From NCBI GenBank assembly GCA_025060535.1, contig JANXCA010000009.1, positions 1 through 37,937 on the forward strand: DNA of 37,937 nucleotides, written 5' to 3'. The stretch comes from Endomicrobiia bacterium. Its GTDB lineage: Bacteria; Elusimicrobiota; Endomicrobiia; DTEH01. Below, in pieces: positions 25,380-34,834 of the stretch. Positions within the stretch are counted from its first letter, which is position 1, and every line of letters begins with the position of its first letter. The position numbers and the translations under genes are program-made. Under the pieces are notes generated by a model. The model saw only the letters and a program-made list of their open reading frames with translations. It had not been told where the DNA came from and ran no database searches.

Positions 25380-28307
25380 TTAGACCAAATTTTTCAGTAT
25401 ATTTAAAACTTCTTTTGGTGTAATTTCTTTAAGACATTTTAAGTTTTTACAGTTATACTTATAACATGGTCTTTTACATTTTATATTTTCTTTCCTTAAA
25501 ATATAAATTTTATCTTTTTCTACATAAGGAGTATATCTGACAACATCACCAGGTCCAAATATACATATCACTTTTTTATTCAAAGCAGCTGCAAGATGCA
25601 TAAGGCCAGTATCATTTGACACAATTATATCCATTTTTTCCATAAGAGCAGCTAATTTCTCAAATTTATCAGTTATGTTATTGGTTATAATTACAAAATC
25701 CAAATCTGAAAAAGTTTTATGCATCAATTTATCTTCTTCTTTACTACCAAAGATAAAAATTGAAGCATATGAATATATATTTTTAATAAGAAATGCTAAA
25801 TCTCTCCAATACTCTAATGGCCATCTCCTTGAAGGCCTAAACGCTCCTGGACAAAATCCAACTAAAATCTTAGATCCCTTTATATTGTTTCTTATAAATT
25901 CTTCACTCCATTGCTTTGCTTCGATTCTTATTGGATAAAAAATATAATCTGGTTTTCCCTTTATGCCTAAAGGTTCTAGTAACTTATAAGTAATTTCTAC
26001 CTCATTAGTTGCTGGAAAATCTTCTTCATCATAAAAGAAATTAAAAATTCTTCGTGAAAATTTTTTACCATACCCTATAAAAAAATCTGAATTTATAAAA
26101 GTTTTTATTATTAAAATTTTAAGCATACCTAATAAACTATTTACTTTTCTTAAATTTATAACAAAATCAAATTTTATATTTTTTAATCCAATTAATAACT
26201 TAATCAAACTTTTAATTTTTTTAAATTTAAACATCTTATAATGAATCGGCAAAGTAATTATTTCTGAAAAATAAGGAATTGTCTGTGCTATTTCTTGTGA
26301 ACGCGATATTGTAAGTAAAAAAAACTTAGAATTGGAATATCTATCATAAAGAGCTTTAATTATTGGCATCATCATTATTATATCTCCGAGACCACCTAAA
26401 TTTATTAATAAAATTTTCATTTCATTTTTTAATTCAATAGCTCTTTTTAAGTTCAAAGATAATAATTTCAAAAACTTTTCTCGCCACATCTCCCACACAA
26501 GAATAGTAAATAAAAGATCAGAATAGTTTTTGGTTTTATTCAGATGCTGCTTAATTATTTTTTGTAGATAATTATAATTTATTAGGCCCTCACTATTTAT
26601 AGTATGTGGATTTAAGTAATCGAACATTAATTCTTTAATCTCCTCTATCAACCACCGTCCTAAAGGAATTTGAAAACCTTGCTTTTTTTGTTTTACGATA
26701 CTTAAAGGTAAACCTTCCATTTCTAAAATCTTTCTTAAAAAATACTTTAAAGTTAATTTTTTTGTTTTACTTTTTAGTGATACCTTGCTTAAAAATTCTA
26801 CTAAACGAACATCTAAAAAAGGAACTCTTAACTCTAAAGAATTAGCCATTGAGGCACGATCTGCTAAAAACAATAAATTATCTTTAAGATATGTAGATAT
26901 ATCAAAAAAATAAATATCTTCATAAGTATTTATTGACGGAAGGAAATCCGTATCAAATTTCTTAAGTTCCTTTTCCAAAAATAACTCATCTTTGTCATTT
27001 AAATCTAAAGAAGAAACCCACAAGATGTATTTTTCTTTTAAATTCTCTGAAATATATAAAAATCTTTTTATCCAGTTGATTAAATCCCTTTTTTGATAAG
27101 TAATCTTAAAAATTTTAGAAAACTCAAAAAGACATCTTTGAAAAAATAACGGTGTATGTAAATAGATTTGTGCAAAATATGCACCAATATATCGCGGATA
27201 GCCACCAAATAACTCATCCCCTCCTATACCAGAAAGAGCAACAGTTATTTTATTTTTGGCAAACTGACTAATAAGATAAGTAGGTATTATTGAGGAATCT
27301 CCAAATGGTTCTCCTGATTTTTCTAATATATCTAATAAAACTTTCTCAATTTGCGGTGTTAAAATTTTAACATTGTGGTTAGTATTAAAAAACTCTGAAA
27401 TAATTTTGGCTTTTTTTAGTTCATTAAAAGTAATATCTTCCTCTCCGAAACCAACACTAAATGTCTCTATTTTACCAATATTAAACTTTTTCATAAATGC
27501 TACTATCGCAGAAGAATCTAATCCACCAGAAAGAAATACTCCTAAAGGGACATCTGAAACTAATTGTTCTTTTATAGAAAGATAAAACAATTCATAAATT
27601 TTTTCTATAATAAACTCTTCCTTTAAGTTTTCCTTTTGACTAGAAGTATTTAACTCCCAGTATTTGCGAATATAAAAATTGTTATTTCTCCAAACAAGTA
27701 AACTTGCAGCTGGAAGTTTTTTGATCTGTTTTATGATAGTGTATGGTTCAGGAGCGTAAAGCAAAGAAAAAAAATAAGATAAGGCATCTTTATCTATTTC
27801 AAAATTTATGCCAGGTACCAAATATAGTGCTGATATTTCAGAGCTAAAAAATATAGTTTTATCTTTAATAATATAATGTAACGGTTTTATTCCAAAATGA
27901 TCCCTAACTAAGACAAGCGTCTTAGTCTTTTTATCCCATAATGCAATCGCAAACATCCCACGAAGATATTTTACAAAATCAAGACCATAATCTTCATACA
28001 AATGAACTATGACTTCTACATCAGACTTACTTTTAAATATATGTCCTTTTGACTCAAGAGTGTTTCTTAGTTCTCTAAAATTATATATCTCTCCGTTACA
28101 TACAACTACCACATTACCATCTTCACTCATAATAGGTTGACTTCCTGTTAAAAGATCAATAATTTTAAGTCTTCTAATACCTAAAGATACTAAACTATCT
28201 TCAGTATAAATTCCTTCCTCATCAGGTCCACGATGTATTAATTTGTCTAACATTTTTCTAAGGAGTTCTTCATCTTTATAATTTACAAAACCACATATAC
28301 CACACAT
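25380..28307 (-). CDS. Asparagine synthase (AsnB) fused to GT9 heptosyltransferase-like domain
   Basis: A 975-residue open frame of two complete enzymes. Residues 1-629 are a class-II glutamine-hydrolysing asparagine synthetase: catalytic Cys2 in MCGICGF, NGEIYNFREL, RGPDEEG and the ATP-pyrophosphatase loop SGGLDSS at 260-266. AsnB homologues are common in exopolysaccharide clusters, where they may amidate sugar carboxyls. Residues 630-975 are a GT9 glycosyltransferase: LLINLGGLGDIIMMMPII, FCPGAFRPSRRWP and SNDTGLMHLAAALNKKVI. There is almost no linker: Met630 (ATG at 26420) looks like the natural GT9 start. The junction lies on an A6 run where a one-base shift would create a stop, so the fusion may be genuine, recoded, or an assembly error (see findings). 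Confidence 0.85.
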   Translation of the reverse strand: MCGICGFVNYKDEELLRKMLDKLIHRGPDEEGIYTEDSLVSLGIRRLKIIDLLTGSQPIMSEDGNVVVVCNGEIYNFRELRNTLESKGHIFKSKSDVEVIVHLYEDYGLDFVKYLRGMFAIALWDKKTKTLVLVRDHFGIKPLHYIIKDKTIFFSSEISALYLVPGINFEIDKDALSYFFSLLYAPEPYTIIKQIKKLPAASLLVWRNNNFYIRKYWELNTSSQKENLKEEFIIEKIYELFYLSIKEQLVSDVPLGVFLSGGLDSSAIVAFMKKFNIGKIETFSVGFGEEDITFNELKKAKIISEFFNTNHNVKILTPQIEKVLLDILEKSGEPFGDSSIIPTYLISQFAKNKITVALSGIGGDELFGGYPRYIGAYFAQIYLHTPLFFQRCLFEFSKIFKITYQKRDLINWIKRFLYISENLKEKYILWVSSLDLNDKDELFLEKELKKFDTDFLPSINTYEDIYFFDISTYLKDNLLFLADRASMANSLELRVPFLDVRLVEFLSKVSLKSKTKKLTLKYFLRKILEMEGLPLSIVKQKKQGFQIPLGRWLIEEIKELMFDYLNPHTINSEGLINYNYLQKIIKQHLNKTKNYSDLLFTILVWEMWREKFLKLLSLNLKRAIELKNEMKILLINLGGLGDIIMMMPIIKALYDRYSNSKFFLLTISRSQEIAQTIPYFSEIITLPIHYKMFKFKKIKSLIKLLIGLKNIKFDFVINLRKVNSLLGMLKILIIKTFINSDFFIGYGKKFSRRIFNFFYDEEDFPATNEVEITYKLLEPLGIKGKPDYIFYPIRIEAKQWSEEFIRNNIKGSKILVGFCPGAFRPSRRWPLEYWRDLAFLIKNIYSYASIFIFGSKEEDKLMHKTFSDLDFVIITNNITDKFEKLAALMEKMDIIVSNDTGLMHLAAALNKKVICIFGPGDVVRYTPYVEKDKIYILRKENIKCKRPCYKYNCKNLKCLKEITPKEVLNILKNLV
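26418..26431 (-). other. Candidate slippery site at the AsnB/GT9 junction
   Basis: In the coding frame the sequence reads A-AAA-AAT, a -1 slippery-type heptamer inside a run of six A. In the -1 frame the next codon is TGA. One base later comes the ATG that would start the GT9 enzyme alone. No obvious stable stimulatory hairpin was seen. It may equally be a one-base homopolymer error. Confidence 0.4.
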
Positions 28308-28313
28308 TTTTAA

Positions 28314-29414
28314 TTACCTCTCATTAATTACTAAATTAAATATTTCAATATATTTCTTACCAATTTCCTCTAAATTAAACTTTTTAACTTGTCTAAAACC
28401 TAACTCTACTAACTCCTTTCGTAACTTCTCTGACAATAAAACTTTTAATATAGACTCTTTAATTTCATTTATATCATATGGATTAAAATATAAAGCCGCA
28501 TCTTGAAGTATCTCCAAAGTAGTTGAGATATTAGAAGCTACTACAGGACAACCACATGCCATTGCCTCTAATGGTGGCAGTCCAAAACCTTCATATAAAG
28601 ATGGAAAAACAAAAACCTCTGCTCCACTATATAAAGAAACTAATTCATCGTCAGGTAAAAACTCAATTATATTTAACCAAGAAGGTAAAACTTTAAAAGT
28701 AGAGATTAAATCTTTTCTTTTTACTCCAACAAGTAAAAGATAATAGTTATTTCTGATGCTGTCAGGTAATAACTTATATGCTTCAATTAAACGATAAAGG
28801 TTTTTATGTGGTTTTGAATTCCCTACATATAACAAATACTTTGAATTAATATTATATCTTTTTTTCACTTCCTCAACTTTTTTATATGGTTGAGGATAAA
28901 ATTTCTTATCTACGGATAAATAAATAACCTCAATTTTATCTTGGGGGATACTTAAAATATTTATTAAGTCAACTTTAACTGTATTTGAACAAGTGATTAT
29001 TTTTTTTACTTTTTGCGCAGTTAATTTAATGAAATTTTTTATATAGAGTTGGTATTTAAGGTTATTCTTATATGGAGGTAATATAAGATACATTATGTCA
29101 AAAATATTGGTGATAACTGGGACAGATAAAAACACAGGAAATTTATAATAAGGTGAAAAGAATAAATCTATATTATATTGTCTTACTCTTTTTAATAATT
29201 CTAACTGATCCCAAACAAAAGTTATTTTTTCGGGTATATAAATTTTATATAGGTTAGGATATTCTAAATTAACTTCACAATATTGATTTAAGAACACATA
29301 AAAATCCCAATTTGGTTTTTCTTTCGCTATATAAGATAAAAAATTATAAAGAAATCTTTTAATACCTGTAACTTTATTTTTAACAAATTCTCTTCCATCT
29401 ATACCTATTTTCAT
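28314..29414 (-). CDS. GT4-family glycosyltransferase (mannosyltransferase-like)
   Basis: A 366-residue GT-B enzyme. The N-terminal half opens IGIDGREFVKNKVTGIKR and ends near VKKIITCSNTVKVDL. The donor half has LLYVGNSKPHKNLYRLIEAY and the E-x7-E site in YEGFGLPPLEAMACGCPVVAS. This arrangement is typical of mannosyl- or rhamnosyltransferases in O-antigen and capsule loci. It begins 2 bp after the gmd stop, which would fit a donor derived from GDP-mannose, though that is inference. It is 6 bp upstream of asnB. It is clearly related to the 33656-34834 protein. Confidence 0.92.
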   Translation of the reverse strand: MKIGIDGREFVKNKVTGIKRFLYNFLSYIAKEKPNWDFYVFLNQYCEVNLEYPNLYKIYIPEKITFVWDQLELLKRVRQYNIDLFFSPYYKFPVFLSVPVITNIFDIMYLILPPYKNNLKYQLYIKNFIKLTAQKVKKIITCSNTVKVDLINILSIPQDKIEVIYLSVDKKFYPQPYKKVEEVKKRYNINSKYLLYVGNSKPHKNLYRLIEAYKLLPDSIRNNYYLLLVGVKRKDLISTFKVLPSWLNIIEFLPDDELVSLYSGAEVFVFPSLYEGFGLPPLEAMACGCPVVASNISTTLEILQDAALYFNPYDINEIKESILKVLLSEKLRKELVELGFRQVKKFNLEEIGKKYIEIFNLVINER

Positions 29415-29416
29415 CT

Positions 29417-30394
29417 TTACAAACTAATACCATATCTTTTGAAATCATACTCAAGCATCATTTTAACTAACTCTTCAAACTTTACTTTAGGTTTCCAACC
29501 GAGTTTCTCCCTCGCTTTAGTATAGTCTCCTCTTAATTCAAAGACTTCAGCCGGACGATAATGGGAAGGATCAACAACTACATAATCTTTCCAATTAAGT
29601 TTAGCATAACTAAAAGCTAACTCTACAAATTCTTTTACCGAATGTGTTTCACCTGTTGCGATTACATAATCATCTGGTTGATCTTGCTGTAGCATCAACC
29701 ACATTGCTTCTACATAATCTCCAGCAAATCCCCAGTCACGCTTTGCTTCAAGGTTACCTAATCTTAGTTCCTTTGCTAAACCAGCCTTAATTCTTGCAAC
29801 GCCATCTGTAATCTTTCTTGTAACAAATTCAAATCCACGCCGAGGTGACTCATGATTAAAAAGTATTCCACTACAACAAAACATACCATAAGCTTCTCTA
29901 TAGTTCATTGTCATATAAAAACCAGCAACTTTTGAAACACCATAAGGTGAACGAGGATGAAAAGGTGTGTTTTCATTTTGAGGTGATTCCTTCGCTAATC
30001 CAAACATCTCAGAAGAGCCAGCAAAATAAAATTTACACTTTGGTGCTCTTTCTTTTAAAGCAGATAAAATAAACATCGTGCCATTAATGTTTGTATTTAT
30101 TGTAGAAAATTCGTCTTCAAATGAATAAGAAACAAAACTTTGTGCAGCAAGATGATAACACTCATCTGGTTGAATTTTTTCTACAATATTAAAAATACTC
30201 GCATAACTTTCAAGAGAACCACAATGTAAAATAAGTTTATCCTTTATATGTTTTATTCTCCATAATCTATGTTCTGGATCTTCTAAAGCTACTCTTCTTA
30301 CAATACCATGAACCTCATATCCTTTAGTTAAAAGAAACTCTGCAAGATATGAACCATCTTGTCCAGTAATACCTGTAATTAATGCTTTTTTCAT
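29417..30394 (-). CDS. gmd: GDP-mannose 4,6-dehydratase
   Basis: A 325-residue extended SDR enzyme that converts GDP-D-mannose to GDP-4-keto-6-deoxy-D-mannose, the precursor of GDP-fucose, GDP-D-rhamnose and related deoxysugars. The NADP-binding GITGQDGSYLAEFL gives the TGxTGxxG pattern (G8, G11, G14). HLAAQSFVSYSFEDE, FAGSSEMFG and catalytic Tyr151/Lys155 (SPYGVSK) are present, and FNHESPRRGFEFVTRKI is characteristic of Gmd. A strong AAGGAGG Shine-Dalgarno precedes the ATG, suggesting high expression. No partner reductase (Fcl/WcaG, Rmd) or PerA-type aminotransferase is visible in the window. Confidence 0.96.
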   Translation of the reverse strand: MKKALITGITGQDGSYLAEFLLTKGYEVHGIVRRVALEDPEHRLWRIKHIKDKLILHCGSLESYASIFNIVEKIQPDECYHLAAQSFVSYSFEDEFSTINTNINGTMFILSALKERAPKCKFYFAGSSEMFGLAKESPQNENTPFHPRSPYGVSKVAGFYMTMNYREAYGMFCCSGILFNHESPRRGFEFVTRKITDGVARIKAGLAKELRLGNLEAKRDWGFAGDYVEAMWLMLQQDQPDDYVIATGETHSVKEFVELAFSYAKLNWKDYVVVDPSHYRPAEVFELRGDYTKAREKLGWKPKVKFEELVKMMLEYDFKRYGISL

Positions 30395-30412
30395 TTTTTC
30401 CTCCTTTGTTAA

Positions 30413-31465
30413 TTATTCTTTTTGAGATAATTCTTTATATATTTGAAGTATATGATCAACATAGTTTTCTATAGAAAATTTTTTTGCTTTTTCTTGTGCA
30501 TTTTTTGAAATTTTCTCGTACAACTTTTTATCTGTCAAAAGTAATTCCATTGAATTTTTTAACTCCTCAATACATGGTTTTACAAGAATACCATCTACAA
30601 AATTTATAATCAACTCTTTTGGCCCTCCAAAATCTGTAGCAATCACTACTTTTCCACAAGCCATTGCTTCTATTATAGTTCTTCCAAATGGTTCCGGTTC
30701 AGTAGATGGATTTAAAATTATATCACACATATTCATAAGTTGAGGAATATCTTTTCTAAAACCTAAAAAAATAATGTTATCATAAGAAGAAAAATTTTTA
30801 GTAAAATTTATTATTTCTTCTTTATAAGGGCCATCTCCTACAATAATAAGCTTTACATTTTTTAATTTTTTACATAATCTATCAAAAGCCTCAATGGCAA
30901 TTTTATGCCCTTTCCACCAATCAAGTCTTGAAAATATTCCTATTATTTTATCTTTTGAAGATACATTAAGTTCTTTATAAAGATAATCAATAGGTAACCC
31001 TGGCTTAAACTCTTTTATATCAACAGGATTATAAATTTTGATAACTTTTTTTTGAAAATTTTTAAATTTATATCTTATAACATCTGAAGTTACTATTATT
31101 TTATCTGAAAACATAGCTATGAGCGAGTCCTTTAAAAAACTTTTTTCAATTACTCTATTGTGCCATACAAAATTTATTTTAAGCATTTTCGCTATAAATC
31201 CGGCTAAAAAAGTATATTTTGTTGTAGCAGAATTACAATGAATAATGTCAGGATGTAATTTTTTTATTTCAAAATATAAATTAAAAATTGGTACAATTCT
31301 AACTTTTATATTTTCTTCTTTTAGTTGTTCTAAAAATCTACAATAATATGGCATAAAAACTTCAAAATCAATTTTTGTCTTTAAATTTTTAAGTAAAACA
31401 AATAAACTTATCTGCCCCCCACCTGGTGGATCAATTGGTTGATCTATGTATAAGACTTTTAACAT
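30413..31465 (-). CDS. GT4-family glycosyltransferase
   Basis: A 350-residue GT-B retaining glycosyltransferase. The N-terminal domain opens VLYIDQPIDPPGGGQISL and contains IIHCNSATTKYTFLAGF. The donor domain has GIFSRLDWWKGHKIAIEAF, LIIVGDGPYKEEI and the nucleotide-sugar site EPFGRTIIEAMACGKVVIA. It is part of the glycan assembly block. It starts 2 bp after the GT2 gene stop and ends 18 bp before gmd, whose own strong Shine-Dalgarno lies in that gap. Donor and acceptor are unknown. Confidence 0.92.
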   Translation of the reverse strand: MLKVLYIDQPIDPPGGGQISLFVLLKNLKTKIDFEVFMPYYCRFLEQLKEENIKVRIVPIFNLYFEIKKLHPDIIHCNSATTKYTFLAGFIAKMLKINFVWHNRVIEKSFLKDSLIAMFSDKIIVTSDVIRYKFKNFQKKVIKIYNPVDIKEFKPGLPIDYLYKELNVSSKDKIIGIFSRLDWWKGHKIAIEAFDRLCKKLKNVKLIIVGDGPYKEEIINFTKNFSSYDNIIFLGFRKDIPQLMNMCDIILNPSTEPEPFGRTIIEAMACGKVVIATDFGGPKELIINFVDGILVKPCIEELKNSMELLLTDKKLYEKISKNAQEKAKKFSIENYVDHILQIYKELSQKE

Positions 31466-31467
31466 AT

Positions 31468-32451
31468 CTAACTTATATATTTTTTAATTAACCGGATTAT
31501 CCTACCTATATCAAAAGATATATCAGCTATAAATTTTATTATTGGAAAACAAAAGAATGTAAAAATACGATATAAAAATCCAAATTTATAAATATCAAAA
31601 TATTTCCACATAAAAAAATATTTTATTAACTGAGTTATATACCACAAAAATAAAAATAACAAAAAAAATGGTTTAAAAAATAAACTTACTAAATATGCAA
31701 AAAATAACTTAAAAGATAATGCTGTTTGAATTATATACCGCCAATGAAGTTTACTTGTAGCCACTAAGTCAATATCTGCCATTCCACGACGAATATACCA
31801 TTTTATCATCTTAAGCAAATTTTTATGAGTATCATGCCATACTAAAGCATCAGGAATATAAAGAAATTTTTTTTCTCCATATCTTTTTATTATTCTTAAA
31901 CATAAATCTGAATCTTCACTACCATATCTGTTTTCTAAATTAAACATACCTACTTCTAAAATAACATCTTTTCTAAAAATGGTATTACAGGTAGCAACTT
32001 GAGAAAGTTTAATAATTTTACCTTTTGAGTAAAAATGCAGTCTAAATCCACCACCTGGATGTCCTAAAACTCCAATACAGAAACTTATAAAATTTGCATT
32101 TTCTTTTTTAGGAAAAACAGCTCCCATTGCACCAAAAACATCATCACAAAGATTAGAAGTTATTTTTTCAAACCAATCTTTTTCAATCTCCACATCATCA
32201 TCAATAAATATCACAAATTTAGAAGCACTATGAAGAACTCCTAAGTTCCTTTGATGAGAAAAACCAGCTTCCTTATATGAAATTTTTATATGTTTAATAT
32301 TATTTAAACTTGGCAAACACGAATATTCTTTATTAGCTTCTATAACAATTATCTCAAAATCATCTCTTTTTATTTCTTCAAGTAGTAACTTAACTAAATT
32401 TTCAACTTTATTTTTGTTGTCTTTTGTTATAATTATTATTGAATATTGCAT
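31468..32451 (-). CDS. GT2-family glycosyltransferase with C-terminal membrane segments
   Basis: A 327-residue GT-A enzyme. The N-terminal Rossmann-like domain starts YSIIIITKDNKNKVE and carries the metal-binding DXD-like FIDDDVEIEKDWF. GSEDSDLCLRI supplies the acceptor-side ED motif. From ~240 on, hydrophobic runs (LFFAYLVSLFFKPFFLLFLFLWY) indicate one or two membrane-attached helices, so it would work on a lipid-linked acceptor at the inner membrane. It is the only inverting GT2 in the cluster. Its neighbours are 2 bp and 26 bp away, the latter being the largest gap in the whole directon. Confidence 0.92.
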   Translation of the reverse strand: MQYSIIIITKDNKNKVENLVKLLLEEIKRDDFEIIVIEANKEYSCLPSLNNIKHIKISYKEAGFSHQRNLGVLHSASKFVIFIDDDVEIEKDWFEKITSNLCDDVFGAMGAVFPKKENANFISFCIGVLGHPGGGFRLHFYSKGKIIKLSQVATCNTIFRKDVILEVGMFNLENRYGSEDSDLCLRIIKRYGEKKFLYIPDALVWHDTHKNLLKMIKWYIRRGMADIDLVATSKLHWRYIIQTALSFKLFFAYLVSLFFKPFFLLFLFLWYITQLIKYFFMWKYFDIYKFGFLYRIFTFFCFPIIKFIADISFDIGRIIRLIKKYIS

Positions 32452-32477
32452 TTATAGTAATAAATTTCAATTTTTAA

Positions 32478-33659
32478 TTACTTATCAGATATTATTAACT
32501 GATAATACTTAATCATTTCCTTAACAATGTTTTCCCATAAATAATTTTTCTCAATAAGTTCAGACGCATTTTTGCCTAAATAATATCTTTTTTGTAAAGA
32601 ATTTAACAATCCAACTACCTTATGTGCAAACTCAACATAGTTAGAAGCAAATAGAATATGTACATCATCTAAAACTTTAATTCCTTCAGTAGCTTTTTTA
32701 GTTGAAACAACAGGCATTCCTATTCCTAATGCTTCTAATAGTTTATTCCTTATCCCAGCACCTGTCCTTATAGGAGCAACATATACTGAAAATTCTCTTA
32801 AATAACTATAAATGTTATCTACAAAACCAGTAACGACTATTGATTTGTCTTTTTTTGCAAGATTTAGTATCTTTTTTGCTGGATTTCTGCCAACTACAAA
32901 AAATTTTATATTAGGTATATTTTTTTTTATTATTGGTAAAATTTTTTGGGCAAAAAACAAAACAGTATCAATATTTTGAAAAAATCCCATATCTCCTGTA
33001 TAAATGATTGTATTGCCTTTGTCGTGATCTTCAGGTTTTGTTTTTCTGTAATTTATTATTTGACTTTCAATTCCATTTGGCACTATGTATACTTTTTTAT
33101 TAGGATATCTTTTTATAATATAACTTTTAGCCTCTTCTGATACCACAAAAAAATTATTAAAACTTTTATATATTTTTGTATCTGCTAAAAAATATCTAGG
33201 GATTCTACTAAATTTTATAATTTTTTTTAATAAATTTCTCTCAAAAACTACTTCATACCATACCCCTTTTAACCCAGCAGCCCATAAATCTATCACTACT
33301 GGCACAAAATTTTTAAATTCTATAAAATTTATTGCAATCTGCACTTTGTGAATATGTACAATATCATATTTGGTTTTATGTAAAATCTCCTTTATACGAT
33401 TTTTAAGTTTCAAACTTATGTTGTAAGCTTTAAAAAGTATTAAATTTTTAACTTTATGATGGAACTTCATTGAAAAATCTTCTTCAACAAAATAAATGTT
33501 GTCTATGTATTGCTTTATTGTTTCATCAACCAAATTAGTTTTAAATGTTATCAAATCAATTATATTCCCAAATTCTTTCAGATATTTTATCTGGTAATAC
33601 ATTCTTTGTCCACCACCAAATCTATGAGGCAGTTCAGGAGTTATAAATAATATCCTCAT
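32478..33659 (-). CDS. GT4-family glycosyltransferase, EpsH1/PEP-CTERM-associated type
   Basis: A 393-residue GT-B protein. ITPELPHRFGGGQRMYYQIK at the N-terminus, the middle IVPNGIE, IIYTGDMGFFQNIDTVLFF, and VAPIRTGAGIRNKLLEALGIGMPVVST resemble the sugar transferases linked with exopolysaccharide/exosortase clusters. The donor site lacks the classical E-x7-E; the equivalent segment is GIRNKLLEALG, as in that subfamily. No exosortase is present in the window. The start overlaps the upstream GT4 gene's stop by 4 bp. Confidence 0.9.
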   Translation of the reverse strand: MRILFITPELPHRFGGGQRMYYQIKYLKEFGNIIDLITFKTNLVDETIKQYIDNIYFVEEDFSMKFHHKVKNLILFKAYNISLKLKNRIKEILHKTKYDIVHIHKVQIAINFIEFKNFVPVVIDLWAAGLKGVWYEVVFERNLLKKIIKFSRIPRYFLADTKIYKSFNNFFVVSEEAKSYIIKRYPNKKVYIVPNGIESQIINYRKTKPEDHDKGNTIIYTGDMGFFQNIDTVLFFAQKILPIIKKNIPNIKFFVVGRNPAKKILNLAKKDKSIVVTGFVDNIYSYLREFSVYVAPIRTGAGIRNKLLEALGIGMPVVSTKKATEGIKVLDDVHILFASNYVEFAHKVVGLLNSLQKRYYLGKNASELIEKNYLWENIVKEMIKYYQLIISDK

Positions 33660-34834
33660 TTATTTATTAAATTTAAAAGTTTCTTAATAATTTGAGTATC
33701 TTTAAACTTTTTACTTCTTTCTAACCCTTTTTTTATTATATTTTGTCTTATATTCTCATCTACTATTAGCAAGTACATTGCTTCAGCTATGGAAATATAA
33801 TCATATGGTGAACACAAAATTCCAGCATCTGCCACTACTTCTGGAATAGAAGAAGTATTAGAAGCAACTATAGGAACTCCACAAGACATTGCTTCTACTA
33901 ACGGCATTCCAAAACCTTCATATAGTGAAGGGAAAACAAATAAATCAGCACCTGAATATATTGCAGGTAAATCATCATCGGGAAGATAGGATATAAATTT
34001 AATTCTGTCTATAATATTGTTATTTAAAGCAAAATTCATTATATCCTTATCTACTTTACCTGTACAATCTGGACGTCCAACAAAAACAAAATTATGTTTT
34101 ATTTTGTAGTTATTAACCAAATAACTAAATGCTTTTACAGCAGTAAGTAAATTTTTATTTTCTCCTCTTACTCCCACATAAAGAATATACTTTTCTTCGG
34201 GATTTAAACCATATTTTTTTAAGGTATAAAAGATAATTTCTTTAGGTTGAATACAAAACCTTTCTGAAATAACAGGATATACAACTTCAATTTTTTCTTC
34301 AGGTAAATTAAATGCAGCTATAACATCCTTTTTTGTAAATTCTGAAATTACAATAAAATAATCTGATCTTTGGATAGTAGAAAACAACAATTCCCTAAAA
34401 GATTCTCTATAAGAAGGCGAAACCACAGGGCTTCTAATAGGTGTAATGTCATAAATAAATGAAATTACATTGACATTTTTCAAATATGGAGTAAAATAAA
34501 CTGTAGAAAAAAAAATATCAAGATTATTATAAAATTGTTTTTGTAAAACATCTGTTAAAATTTTTGTATCCCATATAAATTTTTGAACTCTATCAGGCAG
34601 AAATACTTTTTTAAATTTCACATTAGCATATTTTTCATAGTCCAAAATTACTTGTTTAGGTATTGTTTTTCTAAAGGTTCTTATGAAAAAATAGTATTCA
34701 TTTTTAGTATCTATTTCCAAAAGTAAATTAATAATGTTAGAAATATACTTACTTATACCTGCACCTTGAAAATAGTTAGCTATAATTGGTGTAGCATCAA
34801 TACCTATTATTTTAAATTTTTTAACACTATACAT
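33656..34834 (-). CDS. GT4-family glycosyltransferase (mannosyltransferase-like)
   Basis: A 392-residue GT-B enzyme opening IIGIDATPIIANYFQGAGIS, with YFIVISEFTKKDVIAAF at the end of the acceptor domain and LYVGVRGENKNLLTAV plus YEGFGMPLVEAMSCGVPIVAS in the donor domain. It is close in layout to the 28314-29414 protein, perhaps an old duplication. The ATG at 34834 lies inside the methyltransferase gene (28-bp overlap) and has AGGA a few bases upstream. An ATG four bases earlier is out of frame. Donor sugar is unknown; a mannose- or rhamnose-type nucleotide is likely for this subgroup. Confidence 0.91.
   Translation of the reverse strand: MYSVKKFKIIGIDATPIIANYFQGAGISKYISNIINLLLEIDTKNEYYFFIRTFRKTIPKQVILDYEKYANVKFKKVFLPDRVQKFIWDTKILTDVLQKQFYNNLDIFFSTVYFTPYLKNVNVISFIYDITPIRSPVVSPSYRESFRELLFSTIQRSDYFIVISEFTKKDVIAAFNLPEEKIEVVYPVISERFCIQPKEIIFYTLKKYGLNPEEKYILYVGVRGENKNLLTAVKAFSYLVNNYKIKHNFVFVGRPDCTGKVDKDIMNFALNNNIIDRIKFISYLPDDDLPAIYSGADLFVFPSLYEGFGMPLVEAMSCGVPIVASNTSSIPEVVADAGILCSPYDYISIAEAMYLLIVDENIRQNIIKKGLERSKKFKDTQIIKKLLNLINK

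Noticed and set aside
25675-27585. Plus-strand ORFs of 87 and 70 aa inside asnB-GT9
   Set aside because: Antisense to strongly conserved enzyme domains.
25380-28307. The AsnB domain as ordinary amino-acid biosynthesis
   Set aside because: The gene sits between glycosyltransferases and is fused or coupled to a GT9 enzyme, so a role in glycan modification is more likely, although the activity itself may still be asparagine synthesis.
32946-33140. Plus-strand 64-aa ORF
   Set aside because: Antisense shadow of a GT4 gene.
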